A program made the position numbers and the translations under genes. The notes beneath the pieces are model-generated. The model was not told the DNA's origin and did not search any database. It saw nothing but the letters and a program-made list of their open reading frames with translations. This document shows positions 16,652-24,905 of a stretch of 40,536 bases of DNA, piece after piece. Position 1 is the first letter of the stretch, and each line of letters begins with the position of its first letter. Source of the stretch: Actinotalea ferrariae CF5-4 (lineage in GTDB: Bacteria > Actinomycetota > Actinomycetes > Actinomycetales > Cellulomonadaceae); the NCBI RefSeq assembly GCF_000603945.1, contig NZ_AXCW01000018.1:1-40536 (forward strand), read 5' to 3'.

Positions 16652-17391
16652 TGCCGGTTGACCAGTCGTCCGTGGTGATCATCATCCCCGCCTGGAACGA
16701 GCAGGAGACCCTCCCTGACGTGGTCCGTGAGGTGCGGGAGGTGCTGCCCTCCGTGGACGTGGTCGTGGTGAACGACGGGTCGACCGACGAGACCTCCCGG
16801 GTCGCCCGCGAGGCCGGCGCCCGCGTGCTCGACCTCCCCGTGAACCTGGGCGTCGGCGGGGCCATGCGAGCCGGCTACCGCTTCGCCGAGCGGCGGGGCT
16901 ACCGCTACTCCGTGCAGCTCGACGCCGACGGGCAGCACGACCCGCGTGCGGTTCCGCTGCTCCTCCAGCCCCTGGAGCGCGGCGAGGCCGACGTCGTCAT
17001 CGGCGCCAGGTTCGCCGGGGTCGGCACCTACACGGCCGGACTCGCCCGGCGGGCGACCATGTGGGTCCTGTCGACGATCCTGTCCCGCGTCGCGAGGACG
17101 CGGCTGACGGACACGACCTCGGGGTTCAAGGCCTGCAACCGCGCCGCGATCCTCCGGTTCGCCGCGGACTACCCCGCCGAGTACCTCGGGGACACCATCG
17201 AGTCGCTCGTCATCGCCGCGCGCACCGGGCTCACCGTGCGCCAGGTCGGCGTGCAGATGCGTCCCCGCGCCGGGGGACGACCGTCGCACGGTCCCGTCAA
17301 GGCGGCCGTGTTCCTGACCCGAGCCCTGCTGGCCGTCTTCGTCGCCCTCACGCGACCACGCTCGACCGTACGTCAGGAGGCTGCGACGTGA
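16651..17391 (+). CDS. GT2 family glycosyltransferase, polyprenyl-phosphate sugar synthase-like (Dpm1-like)
   Basis: The 246-residue protein is a single GT-A domain: VVIIIPAWNEQETLPDVVREV, VVVVNDGSTDETSR (44-57), the DxD metal motif in VQLDADGQHDP, and FKACNRAAILRF in the C-terminal half. Such short GT2 proteins (dolichyl/polyprenyl-phosphate mannose or glucose synthases) load a sugar onto lipid phosphate at the cytoplasmic face. There is a hydrophobic C-terminal stretch (AVFLTRALLAVFVAL). It is followed by a DUF2304 gene with a GTGA overlap, a recurring pair, and is divergent from a possible GT-C enzyme that could use its product. No ribosome site is visible before the GTG. Confidence 0.85.
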   Translation: MPVDQSSVVIIIPAWNEQETLPDVVREVREVLPSVDVVVVNDGSTDETSRVAREAGARVLDLPVNLGVGGAMRAGYRFAERRGYRYSVQLDADGQHDPRAVPLLLQPLERGEADVVIGARFAGVGTYTAGLARRATMWVLSTILSRVARTRLTDTTSGFKACNRAAILRFAADYPAEYLGDTIESLVIAARTGLTVRQVGVQMRPRAGGRPSHGPVKAAVFLTRALLAVFVALTRPRSTVRQEAAT

Positions 17392-17867
17392 CCGGCTACG
17401 TCTTCGCGACCGTCGCCTGCATCCTGGTGACCGCCGCTGTCCTGGGGCTGCTGCGGACGCGCCGTATCCGCGAGAAGTACGCGGGGATCTGGATCGCCCT
17501 GGCCGCGGTCAACATCCTGTTCGTCGTGTTCCCGGGGCTCGCCGTGGTGCTCGCGCGACTCGTCGGCGTCGCCACGCCCGTGAACCTGCTCTTCGCGCTG
17601 GCCTTCATCGTCCTGCTGGTCGTCTGCATCCACCTGTCCACCGAGCTGTCCCGCGTGGAGGACCAGACCCGCACGCTGACGGAGGAGATCGCGCTGGTGC
17701 GCCTCGACCTCTGGGAGCTCGAGGACCGTCTCCGACCGCAGCCGCGACCGCGGGACGGCGGCCCCGCCGACGCGTCCCTGCCCTCCCTCCCGGCCGACCG
17801 CCCCGTCCCCGCCGCGCCTCCCCGACCCGTCGGCGACGTCGGCGGCACCGTTCGCCCCCCCTCGTGA
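17388..17867 (+). CDS. DUF2304 family small membrane protein
   Basis: This 159-residue protein has three hydrophobic helices: residues 2-21 (TGYVFATVACILVTAAVLGLL), about 34-54 (IWIALAAVNILFVVFPGLAVV) and about 62-80 (LLFALAFIVLLVVCIHLS). A short coiled segment (STELSRVEDQTRTLTEEIALVRLDLWELEDRL) and a proline-rich tail follow. The layout matches DUF2304, usually encoded next to Dpm1-like GT2 genes and thought to assist or anchor them. The GTG start overlaps the preceding stop (GTGA), and its stop overlaps the next start the same way. Function unknown. Confidence 0.83.
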   Translation: MTGYVFATVACILVTAAVLGLLRTRRIREKYAGIWIALAAVNILFVVFPGLAVVLARLVGVATPVNLLFALAFIVLLVVCIHLSTELSRVEDQTRTLTEEIALVRLDLWELEDRLRPQPRPRDGGPADASLPSLPADRPVPAAPPRPVGDVGGTVRPPS

Positions 17868-18997
17868 GTCGTCCGGACGACTCGCACGCGTCGCCGCGTC
17901 CGTCCCCGGCACCCGCGCCGGGGGAGCCACTGCCGGAGCCGCCTCTGACCTGCGCCGTCGTCGTCGTGAACTGGAACGGCGCGGAGGTGCTCCCCGCGTG
18001 CCTCGACTCCCTCGACCGGGTGCTTCCGGCCGAGGTGACGGTCGTGCTCGTGGACAACGGGTCGACGGACGGCTCGGTGGAGCAGGCCGAGCGGGACCAC
18101 CCGGAGGTCCTCGTCGTGCGCCGGGGCGTCAACGACGGGTTCGCCGCCGGGGTGAACGCGGGCATCAGGGCCACCGACGCGGACCTGGTCCTCCTGATCA
18201 ACAACGACGCCGTGGCCCAGCCGGGCTGGCACGCCGCTCTCGCCGCACCGTTCCGCGGGCCGTCGGGGCACGACGTCGGCGCCGTCACCGGCCGGGTCCT
18301 CCTGGACGGATGGTTCGTGCCGGCCACGCCACCCCGCCAGGACGCCGACCTCGTGGACGGCGCCTCGCACGCGTGGCGCCGCGCGCCGGGGGGCGAGGCC
18401 GTCCCCGGTGCGACCCGCCGGCTGAACTCGACGGGCAACGAGGTCACCCGCACGGGCAACGGCCGCGACCGCGACTGGCTGGCGCCGGGCGACGGCCCTC
18501 CGGCGCCACCAGACGTCTTCGGCCTCAACGGCGGGTGCGCTGCGCTGCGTCGCAGCGCCCTGGCCGACGCCGGGCTGCTCGAGGAGTCCCTCTTCCTCTA
18601 CTACGAGGACACCGAGCTGTCCTGGCGGCTGCGGCGCAGGGGGTGGCGGGTCGTCCACGCCCACGACGCCGTCACCGTGCACCGGCACGCGGCGTCCTCC
18701 GGGGTGCGCAGCGAGGTGTTCGTCGTCCACAACGTCAGCAACAGGCTCCGCGTCGCGGTCCGCCACGCCCCGGCGACCGTCGTCGGCCGCGCCTGGCTCC
18801 GCACGACGGTGCGCCTGGCCGCCGGGCCCGGGCGGGCGTGGCAGTGGCGGGGCCTGCGGACCGCGGTGACCCGGCTCCCGGAGGACCTGCGCGCCCGACG
18901 GCAGGTGGACCGGACGGCCCGGGTCCCGCGGCAGGTGGTGGCCGACCTCCTCGTCGACGACCGGACCCGGGGCCACGGCACCGGCGCCGGCACCTGA
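17864..18997 (+). CDS. GT2 family glycosyltransferase (rhamnosyltransferase/WbbL-like)
   Basis: After a proline-rich leader of about 28 residues comes a GT-A domain: CAVVVVNWNGAEVLPACLDSL, VVLVDNGSTDGSVEQ, the metal-site segment VLLINNDAV and GLLEESLFLYYEDTELSWRLRRRGWRVV, in which the EDTELSWR acidic motif contains the likely catalytic base. This set is typical of WbbL-type rhamnosyltransferases. The 377-residue protein ends in a basic, non-membrane tail. GTG 17864 lies inside the DUF2304 stop (GTGA). Rhamnose donor use is plausible because dTDP-rhamnose genes are present, but is not proved. Confidence 0.87.
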   Translation: MSRPDDSHASPRPSPAPAPGEPLPEPPLTCAVVVVNWNGAEVLPACLDSLDRVLPAEVTVVLVDNGSTDGSVEQAERDHPEVLVVRRGVNDGFAAGVNAGIRATDADLVLLINNDAVAQPGWHAALAAPFRGPSGHDVGAVTGRVLLDGWFVPATPPRQDADLVDGASHAWRRAPGGEAVPGATRRLNSTGNEVTRTGNGRDRDWLAPGDGPPAPPDVFGLNGGCAALRRSALADAGLLEESLFLYYEDTELSWRLRRRGWRVVHAHDAVTVHRHAASSGVRSEVFVVHNVSNRLRVAVRHAPATVVGRAWLRTTVRLAAGPGRAWQWRGLRTAVTRLPEDLRARRQVDRTARVPRQVVADLLVDDRTRGHGTGAGT

Positions 18998-19031
18998 GAC
19001 AGCCCAACGGTCCGAGGAGGAGGAGCCCGCG

Positions 19032-20138
19032 TTGCACGACAGCACCCAACCGCTGCGCGTCGGCCTGACGGTCGAGCAGCTGTGGCAGCCGGTGCCGGGT
19101 GGTTCCGGCACCTACATCACCGAGCTCCTCGCGGCGCTCGACCGGCGTCAGGACACCCAGGTGCGCGGGCTGGCCGCTGCGCACCGGCCGCGGTCCGGAC
19201 GCGGCCCGCGCGGCGTGACGGTCGACCACGCGCCACTGCCCCGACGGGTGCTCTACGACGCGTGGAACGGCCTGCGCGCACCACGGGCCGAAGCGCTGCT
19301 GAGGCGGCCCGTGGACGTCGTCCACGCCACGACATGGGCCGTGCCACCCACGACGAGACCGCTGGTCGTGACCGTCCACGACCTGGCGTTCCTGCACGAC
19401 CCCGGGCACTTCACCGCCCGGGGCGCGCGCTTCTTCGTCCGCTCGCTGGAACGGGTGGTGGACGAGGCGTCCGCGGTGATCGTCCCGTCCCGGGTGGTCG
19501 CCGAGGACTGCGTCGCGCACGGCATCGAGGAGAGCCGCCTCCACGTCGTGCCGCACGGCGTGCGTGTCCCCGCGGTGACCGCCCGGCAGGTGGACGACCT
19601 CCGCCGGCGGCACGGGCTGCATCGGCCCTACGTCCTGTGGGCCGGGACACTGGAGCCCCGCAAGAACGTCGAGCGCCTCGTCGCGGCGTTCGAGCTGGTC
19701 CGGGGGGAGCGCCCCGGCATGGAGCTGGTCCTGGTCGGCCCGTCGGGATGGGGAGGCCGGACCACGTCGGATGCACCGGGCGTCCGGGCCCTCGGACGTC
19801 TGTCCTGGCACGACCTGCACACGGCGTACGCGGGTGCGGAGGCGTTCTGCTTCCCCTCGATCCGGGAGGGCTTCGGGCTGCCCGTCCTCGAGGCGATGGC
19901 GCACGGCGTGCCGGTGGTTACCTCCGCCGGGACGTCGATGGCGGAGGTCGTCGGCGACCCGGACAACGGGGTGCTCGTGGACCCCGCCGACGCGTCGTCC
20001 GTCGCCGCCGGGATCCTCGACGCCCTCGACCGGCGGAGCCCCCTGGCCGAGCGGTCGCTCCGGCGCGCGGCCGACTTCACCTGGGACCGGAGCGCGGCCG
20101 CGACGCGGGCGGTCTACGGTCTCGCCCAGGAGGCCTGA
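19032..20138 (+). CDS. GT4 family glycosyltransferase
   Basis: A 368-residue GT-B enzyme: glycine-rich N-terminal loop (WQPVPGGSGTYITELLAAL, 18-36), VVTVHDLAFLHDP, WAGTLEPRKNVERLVAAF, and EGFGLPVLEAMAHGVPVVTS with the E-x7-E nucleotide-sugar motif. It resembles mannosyl/rhamnosyl GT4 enzymes and the 12919-14058 gene. The start is TTG at 19032, set by a strong AGGAGGAGGAG 6-15 bases upstream. It is 34 bases after the GT2 stop, so in the same operon, and about 260 bases before the ABC transporter ATPase, suggesting assembly of the glycan that transporter exports. Confidence 0.87.
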   Translation: MHDSTQPLRVGLTVEQLWQPVPGGSGTYITELLAALDRRQDTQVRGLAAAHRPRSGRGPRGVTVDHAPLPRRVLYDAWNGLRAPRAEALLRRPVDVVHATTWAVPPTTRPLVVTVHDLAFLHDPGHFTARGARFFVRSLERVVDEASAVIVPSRVVAEDCVAHGIEESRLHVVPHGVRVPAVTARQVDDLRRRHGLHRPYVLWAGTLEPRKNVERLVAAFELVRGERPGMELVLVGPSGWGGRTTSDAPGVRALGRLSWHDLHTAYAGAEAFCFPSIREGFGLPVLEAMAHGVPVVTSAGTSMAEVVGDPDNGVLVDPADASSVAAGILDALDRRSPLAERSLRRAADFTWDRSAAATRAVYGLAQEA

Positions 20139-20200
20139 CCGACGAGGCCATCGTCCGACCCGCCCCCGGCGCCGTGGGCCGAGGCGCTGCGGGCACCGGT

Positions 20201-20206
20201 TAGGAT
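20201..20206 (+). promoter_or_regulatory. Candidate -10 box upstream of the wzt transcript
   Basis: TAGGAT occurs in the 266-base gap before wzt, in the same TAGGATCGA context as before rmlB (31029). Transcription from here would give a leader of about 190 bases to wzt that includes the small reading frame at 20283. No good -35 is visible. Confidence 0.4.
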
Positions 20207-20282
20207 CGAGCGCCGTAGGGGCGCCGGGGCTGTGGTGCGGGCGCAGTACCCACCGGTGAGCCCAGGTCAGGAGGACGGTGAG

Positions 20283-20408
20283 ATGTCAGGTGCCGCTCGC
20301 CGCGCTGCGCTCCCGGGAAGGCCTGGCACGCGGCCGGGCCCCCGGGCCGCCCGGCCGGTGGTTGCCCAGCCGCCCCGAAGGCGACGTCGCACAGGAGCAG
20401 TGACATGA
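20283..20408 (+). CDS. Small Arg/Pro-rich reading frame coupled to wzt (possible leader peptide)
   Basis: A 41-residue frame starts at ATG 20283, eight bases after a perfect AGGAGG (20269-20274), and its stop TGA (20406-20408) overlaps the wzt ATG (20405). The peptide is very basic (MSGAARRAALPGRPGTRPGP at the N-terminus, then PPRRRRRTGAV near the C-terminus) with no membrane helix or known domain. The ribosome site and the overlap argue for translation and coupling to the transporter ATPase. It could be a regulatory leader peptide or an unimportant frame in GC-rich DNA, where chance frames are common. I do not recognise it. Confidence 0.35.
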   Translation: MSGAARRAALPGRPGTRPGPRAARPVVAQPPRRRRRTGAVT

Positions 20409-21604
20409 GCAGCCCCACGAGCATCGTCCGCATCGAGGACGTGTCCAAGCGCTTCGTGCTCCACAAGGACAAGTCCCTCAAGGAGCGCGTGCTGAACGTC
20501 GGTCGCAGCCGGCGGCACGTGGACGACTTCTGGGCGCTCCGCGACATCAACGCGGAGATCCACGCGGGCACCACGGTGGGTCTCATCGGCGCGAACGGCT
20601 CCGGCAAGAGCACCCTGCTCAAGGTGATCGGTGCGATCATCCAGCCCACGACGGGTTCGGTCCTGCGCCGGGGGCGCCTGGCGGCATTGCTCGAGCTCGG
20701 CGCCGGCTTCCACCAGGACCTGACCGGCCGCGAGAACGTCTACCTCAACGCGGCGCTGCTCGGCATGAGCAGGGCAGAGACGGACCGCCACTTCGACGCC
20801 ATCGTCGACTTCTCCGGCATCGAGGAGTTCATCGACACCCAGGTGAAGTTCTACTCCTCCGGCATGTACGTCCGCCTGGCGTTCTCGGTCGCCGTCCACG
20901 TCGACCCGGACCTCCTGCTCGTCGACGAGGTGCTGGCTGTCGGGGACGAACCCTTCCAGCGCAAGTGCATGGACAAGATCCGGTCGTTCCAGCGGGAAGG
21001 TCGGACCATCGCGCTCGTGAGCCACTCCGCCGACCAGGTGGGGGAGCTGTGCGACCGGACCCTCTTCCTGCGCGACGGCCGCGTCGTCGTCGACGGACCG
21101 CCGGAGGAGGGCATCCGTGCCCTGCGCCAGTCCTTCGAGAGCGACCGGCGCGAGCGCGAGGACGCCGAGGAGGCGGACTCCCCCACGCACCCGCGTGCCA
21201 GGATCACCCAGGTGCGGCTCAACGACGCCGCCGGCACGCCCACGTCGGTGCTGCGCGCCGGGGAGCCGCTGCGCATCGGCGTCGACGTCGACCTGCTCGA
21301 GCGGGTGCCGGGGTGGCGGCTGGGGGTCTCCATCGAGACGCCGCTCGGCCAGTACGTCTACGGGACGAGCTCGGAGCGGCAGGAGCTGGGGCTGCCGACC
21401 GGTCCGGGCGTCGCGACCGTGGAGATCTCCGTGCCGCAGGTCCGCCTGGGATCGGGGCAGTACGTGATCCGCACCCGTGCCTGGAGCCCAGACGGGGAGA
21501 CGCTCGACCTCGTCCCGCAAGGCGCACTGTTCTCGGTCGAGCTCGACTCCGCCCTCAGCACCGGCGTCGTCGACATGACGGCGTCCATGCGCGTCACCGG
21601 CTGA
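20405..21604 (+). CDS. wzt: ABC transporter ATPase for polysaccharide export with C-terminal cargo-binding-type domain (Wzt)
   Basis: The 399-residue protein has Walker A GANGSGKST (62-70), the ABC signature SSGM (151-154), Walker B LLLVDE (170-175) and the H-loop H207, all as in Wzt/TagH/RfbB exporters. After a charged linker (about 245-263) a beta-rich C-terminal domain of about 135 residues (ARITQVRLNDAAGTPTSVL onward) corresponds to the Wzt C-terminal domain that, in E. coli O8/O9a, recognises the chain-end modification of the glycan. TagH-type teichoic acid exporters differ there. The start has AGGAGC 7-12 bases upstream. Its permease partner lies 3.3 kb downstream at 24906, separated by two secreted-protein genes. 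A terminator-type enzyme is encoded at 29103-30950. Confidence 0.93.
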   Translation: MSSPTSIVRIEDVSKRFVLHKDKSLKERVLNVGRSRRHVDDFWALRDINAEIHAGTTVGLIGANGSGKSTLLKVIGAIIQPTTGSVLRRGRLAALLELGAGFHQDLTGRENVYLNAALLGMSRAETDRHFDAIVDFSGIEEFIDTQVKFYSSGMYVRLAFSVAVHVDPDLLLVDEVLAVGDEPFQRKCMDKIRSFQREGRTIALVSHSADQVGELCDRTLFLRDGRVVVDGPPEEGIRALRQSFESDRREREDAEEADSPTHPRARITQVRLNDAAGTPTSVLRAGEPLRIGVDVDLLERVPGWRLGVSIETPLGQYVYGTSSERQELGLPTGPGVATVEISVPQVRLGSGQYVIRTRAWSPDGETLDLVPQGALFSVELDSALSTGVVDMTASMRVTG

Positions 21605-21797
21605 CGAGCCGGCGCGGAGGGCCGACACGTCCACCGACACGGGGTCCGCCAGGAGGGTCGCGTGCGAGGATGGTGCTAGACACCGGCACCTGACCAGGCG
21701 TCATGGTTCGGCACCGCCGAGACACCGGCGCTCGTCGCCTGGCGACGGTGACACCGCCCGACCGCGCACTGCGGACCCTCGTCGCCGGAGACACCGC

Positions 21798-22346
21798 ATG
21801 ATCGCCGCCCGCTCCCCCGTCGCCCTCCTCACGGTGCTCGTGACCGGGCTCTCCCTCGCCGCGTGCACCGCGTCGGAGCCACGGGCTGCCGCCTCGTCAC
21901 CCCCCGCTGCACCCTCTCAGGAGCCGTCGGGGCCGGCGGCGGAGCCGCCCGGCGGCTCGGAGACCGCACCCGGGCCCGGCCCCGCCACGTCGCCGGCCCC
22001 CGACCCGGCGGATGCGGCCCCCCAGCCCACGCAGGACCCGCAGCCCCCGCCCACCAGCCGGGACGCTGTGGAGGTCGTGGTGACCTACGCCGGCCCCGGC
22101 ACCGATCCCGATGTCACCGAGGTCGTCGCCTACCTGCCCGGCCTCATCGAGGAGGGTGGGACCTGCACCGCGACGCTGGTCCCCAGCGGAACGGCCGTCT
22201 CCGTCCCCGCGTGGCCCGACGCGACCTCGACGTCCTGCGAGCTCATGGAGCTCGACGTCCCGCCCACGGCCGGCTCGACGGTCGTGGTGACCTATGCCTC
22301 TCCCGCGAGCTCGGGGACCTCCGCGACGACCGAGGTCTCGCCATGA
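21798..22346 (+). CDS. Predicted lipoprotein, Pro/Ala-rich linker plus small beta-type domain
   Basis: The 182-residue protein has a lipoprotein signal: basic start, hydrophobic core and LSLAAC lipobox with C23 as the lipid anchor. A Pro/Ser/Ala/Gln-rich spacer (24-90) follows, then a compact domain (about 93-182) with repeated VVVTYA strands (VEVVVTYAGPGTDPDV and STVVVTYASPASSG) and a cysteine pair, likely an Ig-like fold on the outer face. GGAG sits seven bases before the ATG. Its stop overlaps the SLH-protein start (ATGA), so the two are coupled. I do not recognise the family; a wall-facing adaptor or chaperone for the SLH partner is one guess. Confidence 0.72.
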   Translation: MIAARSPVALLTVLVTGLSLAACTASEPRAAASSPPAAPSQEPSGPAAEPPGGSETAPGPGPATSPAPDPADAAPQPTQDPQPPPTSRDAVEVVVTYAGPGTDPDVTEVVAYLPGLIEEGGTCTATLVPSGTAVSVPAWPDATSTSCELMELDVPPTAGSTVVVTYASPASSGTSATTEVSP

Positions 22347-24811
22347 GACGCGGGCTCGTGGCCACGGTCACGACGATCGTCGCGCTGGTGACCGCCGTGG
22401 TGGGGCCCGCCGCCGCGGCGACCGCAGCCACGGCTCCGGCCGCGGTGGCACCGATCACCCCGGTCGCCGCGGCGATCAGCACCTCACCGGCGCCGACGTC
22501 CGCAGTGCCGGCCGGGCCGGTCGCGGCAGCCGTCGCGAGCGACTGGGCCGCCGGCAACATCATCAGCGACTCCGTCTTCTTCGACCCCGGGACCATGACG
22601 GTCGCGCAGGTGCAGGCCTTCCTCGACGACCGCGGGGCAGCGTGCCGACCCAACGCCGACGGGCTCCCCTGCCTCAAGGACATCCAGGTCCCGACGGTCG
22701 CGAAGGCCGCGGACGGCCTCTGCCGCGGCTACGCCGGTGGTACGCAGCAGACGGCGGCCCAGATCATCGTCGGCGTGGGCCTGAGCTGTGACGTCAACCC
22801 GCGCGTCCTCATCGTCCTCCTGGAGAAGGAGCAGTCCCTCGTCACCAGACGGACCCCCTCGGCCTACGCCTACGAGCGCGCGACCGGCTTCGGCTGCCCG
22901 GACACGGCCCCGTGCAACGAGGAGTACTTCGGGCTCTTCAACCAGCTCTACCTCGCGGCGAGGCAGTACCAGAACTACGCGGCCAACCCGGACCGCTACC
23001 CGCGGTACCGCCCGCAGCGCACGGTGGACGTCCTCTACCACCCGAAGCAGGACCCTCCGGGCACGTTCGTCTGCGGCTCCTCGCCCGTGTTCATCCACAA
23101 CCAGGCGACGGCCGGGCTCTACACGTACACGCCGTACCAGCCGAACGCCGCGGCGCTCGCCAACCTGTACGGCACCGGCGACGCCTGCAGCTCCTACGGC
23201 AACCGGAACTTCTGGCGGCTCTTCACCGACTGGTTCGGCTCCACGCAGGCGGGCAGCTTCCTCGTCCGGACGGCGACGAGCGGCCAGGTCTACCTCGTCG
23301 TCGGATCGGTCAAGCACCCGGTCAACTCGCTCGCCGTGCTCAGCGCGTACGCCCCGCTCGGCCCGGTCGGCACGGTCTCACAGGTCTACCTGGACCGCCG
23401 CACCACGGGGCCGGCACTCGGCCGGTTCGTCCTCGCGAGCAGCGGCACCGTCCTCTTCGTCGACCAGGGTGAGAAGCACACGTTCTCCTCCTGCACGCTC
23501 GTCGCCCACTACGGCGGCAGCTGCGGCGCCCTGGTCAGCCTCAGCGACGTGCAGCTGGCCGCCATGCCGGACGACGGCGTCATGCGCCCCACCCTGCAGT
23601 CGCCCGACGGCGCGCTCTTCACCGTCCGGGACGCGGTCAAGCACGAGGCGGCGGACCAGGAGTCGCTCACGCGGGCCGGGCTCTCGACCGACGTCGTGCG
23701 GCTGTCCCGGGACGCCGTCGCGGGGCTCCCGTACGGCGACCCGATCATCCGACCGGGCCTCGTGCTGACCGACCGCACCACGGGCGCCACGTCGCTCAGC
23801 CACTCCGCCGGCCTCAACCCGGTCCCCGCGGCGCTGCTCGAGGGCACGGTCCTCGGGAAGCTGCCCGTCCGTCCGTTGGACGCCGCCGGGCTGTCCCGGC
23901 TGTCGGGCGGCGCCCCGCTGACACCCTTCGTGCGCCGATCCACGGACGACGCCACGATGCTGCTGCGCGGCAGCTCGATCACGCGTGTCGTCGACCCGGC
24001 CGCCGCCCCGCCGGCTCCGCCGGTCGTGGGGTCGGAGACCCTCGCGGGGTTCACCGAGACCGGGACACCGGCGACGCCGCTGTTCGTCGAGCCGGTGGGC
24101 TCGACGGTGCGCTACCTCGTCGAGGGCGGGGTCCGCCGACCTGTCCGCGACGACGCCGAGCTGCGCTTCCTGGCGGGCACGTCCGAGCCGGTGGTCCTTC
24201 GGGTGACCGGCCCCGTCGCCGGCCTGATGCCCGTGGGCCGGTTCGCCGCCCTGACGCAGTTCGACGACGTGTGGCTCACCCAGCCCTTCGCCGAGGACAT
24301 CGTCTGGCTCGCCGCCTCGGGCGTGACGAGCGGCTACGCGGACGGCACCTTCCGACCCACCGACCCCGTGAGCCGTCAGGCGATGGCGGCGTTCCTCCAC
24401 CGGATGGCCGGGAGGCCGGCGGTGGACCTCCCCGCCACGCCGACCTACGTCGACGTGCTCCCGGGCTCGCAGTTCTACGGCGAGGTCGAGTGGCTCACCG
24501 CAGCCGGGATCGCGACCGGGACGTCGGCGCCGGACGGGACGGTGCGTTTCGCGCCCACGGCCTTCGTGAGCAGGCGGGCGATGGCCGCCTTCCTGTACCG
24601 TGCCGCCGGCTCCCCGGCGTTCACGCCGCCGGCCGCGCCGACCTTCGCGGACGTGCCGGCGACGGCACCGTTCGCCCGGGAGGTCGAGTGGCTCGCGTCG
24701 GTCGGTGTCACGACGGGGCAGTCCGTGAACGGTCGGCTGATGTACAACCCGGCGGATCCCGTGAGCCGGCAGGCGATGGCAGCCTTCCTGCACAGGTTCG
24801 ACGGGCTCTGA
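22343..24811 (+). CDS. Secreted multidomain surface protein: conserved N-terminal domain, six ~55-residue repeats, three SLH domains
   Basis: The 822-residue protein has a signal peptide (1-27, ending near AAAATA). Residues 72-300 (ISDSVFFDPGTMTVAQVQAFLDD, then LKDI, LLEKEQSLVTRR at 159-170, FNQLYLAARQYQNY, and YTYTPYQPNAAALANLYGTGD to RNFWRLFTDWFG) form a domain I have seen in many actinobacterial secreted proteins, often annotated hemagglutinin, with conserved cysteines and an invariant-looking EKEQ that could hold a catalytic glutamate. Six repeats follow, starting near residues 305, 360, 416, 471, 527 and 578 with a G-x-V-x-x-V-x-x-G-x-K/R-x-x-V pattern. SLH domains lie at 639-690, 700-757 and 766-822 (motif SRQAMAAFLHR). 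The ATG overlaps the lipoprotein stop. It should bind the pyruvylated wall polymer. Confidence 0.85.
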   Translation: MRRGLVATVTTIVALVTAVVGPAAAATAATAPAAVAPITPVAAAISTSPAPTSAVPAGPVAAAVASDWAAGNIISDSVFFDPGTMTVAQVQAFLDDRGAACRPNADGLPCLKDIQVPTVAKAADGLCRGYAGGTQQTAAQIIVGVGLSCDVNPRVLIVLLEKEQSLVTRRTPSAYAYERATGFGCPDTAPCNEEYFGLFNQLYLAARQYQNYAANPDRYPRYRPQRTVDVLYHPKQDPPGTFVCGSSPVFIHNQATAGLYTYTPYQPNAAALANLYGTGDACSSYGNRNFWRLFTDWFGSTQAGSFLVRTATSGQVYLVVGSVKHPVNSLAVLSAYAPLGPVGTVSQVYLDRRTTGPALGRFVLASSGTVLFVDQGEKHTFSSCTLVAHYGGSCGALVSLSDVQLAAMPDDGVMRPTLQSPDGALFTVRDAVKHEAADQESLTRAGLSTDVVRLSRDAVAGLPYGDPIIRPGLVLTDRTTGATSLSHSAGLNPVPAALLEGTVLGKLPVRPLDAAGLSRLSGGAPLTPFVRRSTDDATMLLRGSSITRVVDPAAAPPAPPVVGSETLAGFTETGTPATPLFVEPVGSTVRYLVEGGVRRPVRDDAELRFLAGTSEPVVLRVTGPVAGLMPVGRFAALTQFDDVWLTQPFAEDIVWLAASGVTSGYADGTFRPTDPVSRQAMAAFLHRMAGRPAVDLPATPTYVDVLPGSQFYGEVEWLTAAGIATGTSAPDGTVRFAPTAFVSRRAMAAFLYRAAGSPAFTPPAAPTFADVPATAPFAREVEWLASVGVTTGQSVNGRLMYNPADPVSRQAMAAFLHRFDGL

Positions 24812-24842
24812 CGGCGAGAGCAGCGCACGGTGCCGCGGCGAC

Positions 24843-24848
24843 TACGAT
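24843..24848 (+). promoter_or_regulatory. Candidate -10 box for the wzm gene
   Basis: TACGAT lies 57 bases before the wzm start; transcription from it would give a leader of about 50 bases with AGGAGG at 24892-24897. A separate promoter would let the permease be made without the SLH gene ahead. No clear -35 box. Confidence 0.3.
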
Positions 24849-24905
24849 CGACCGCGGCCCTGCGCAGTCACCTGCGAGGGGTACCCATCCGAGGAGGCAC
24901 CACCC

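Noticed and set aside
21605-21797. Repeated GAGACACCG and CTCGTCGCC strings before the lipoprotein gene
   Set aside because: The copies are short, imperfect and irregularly spaced; not enough to call a repeat array or operator.
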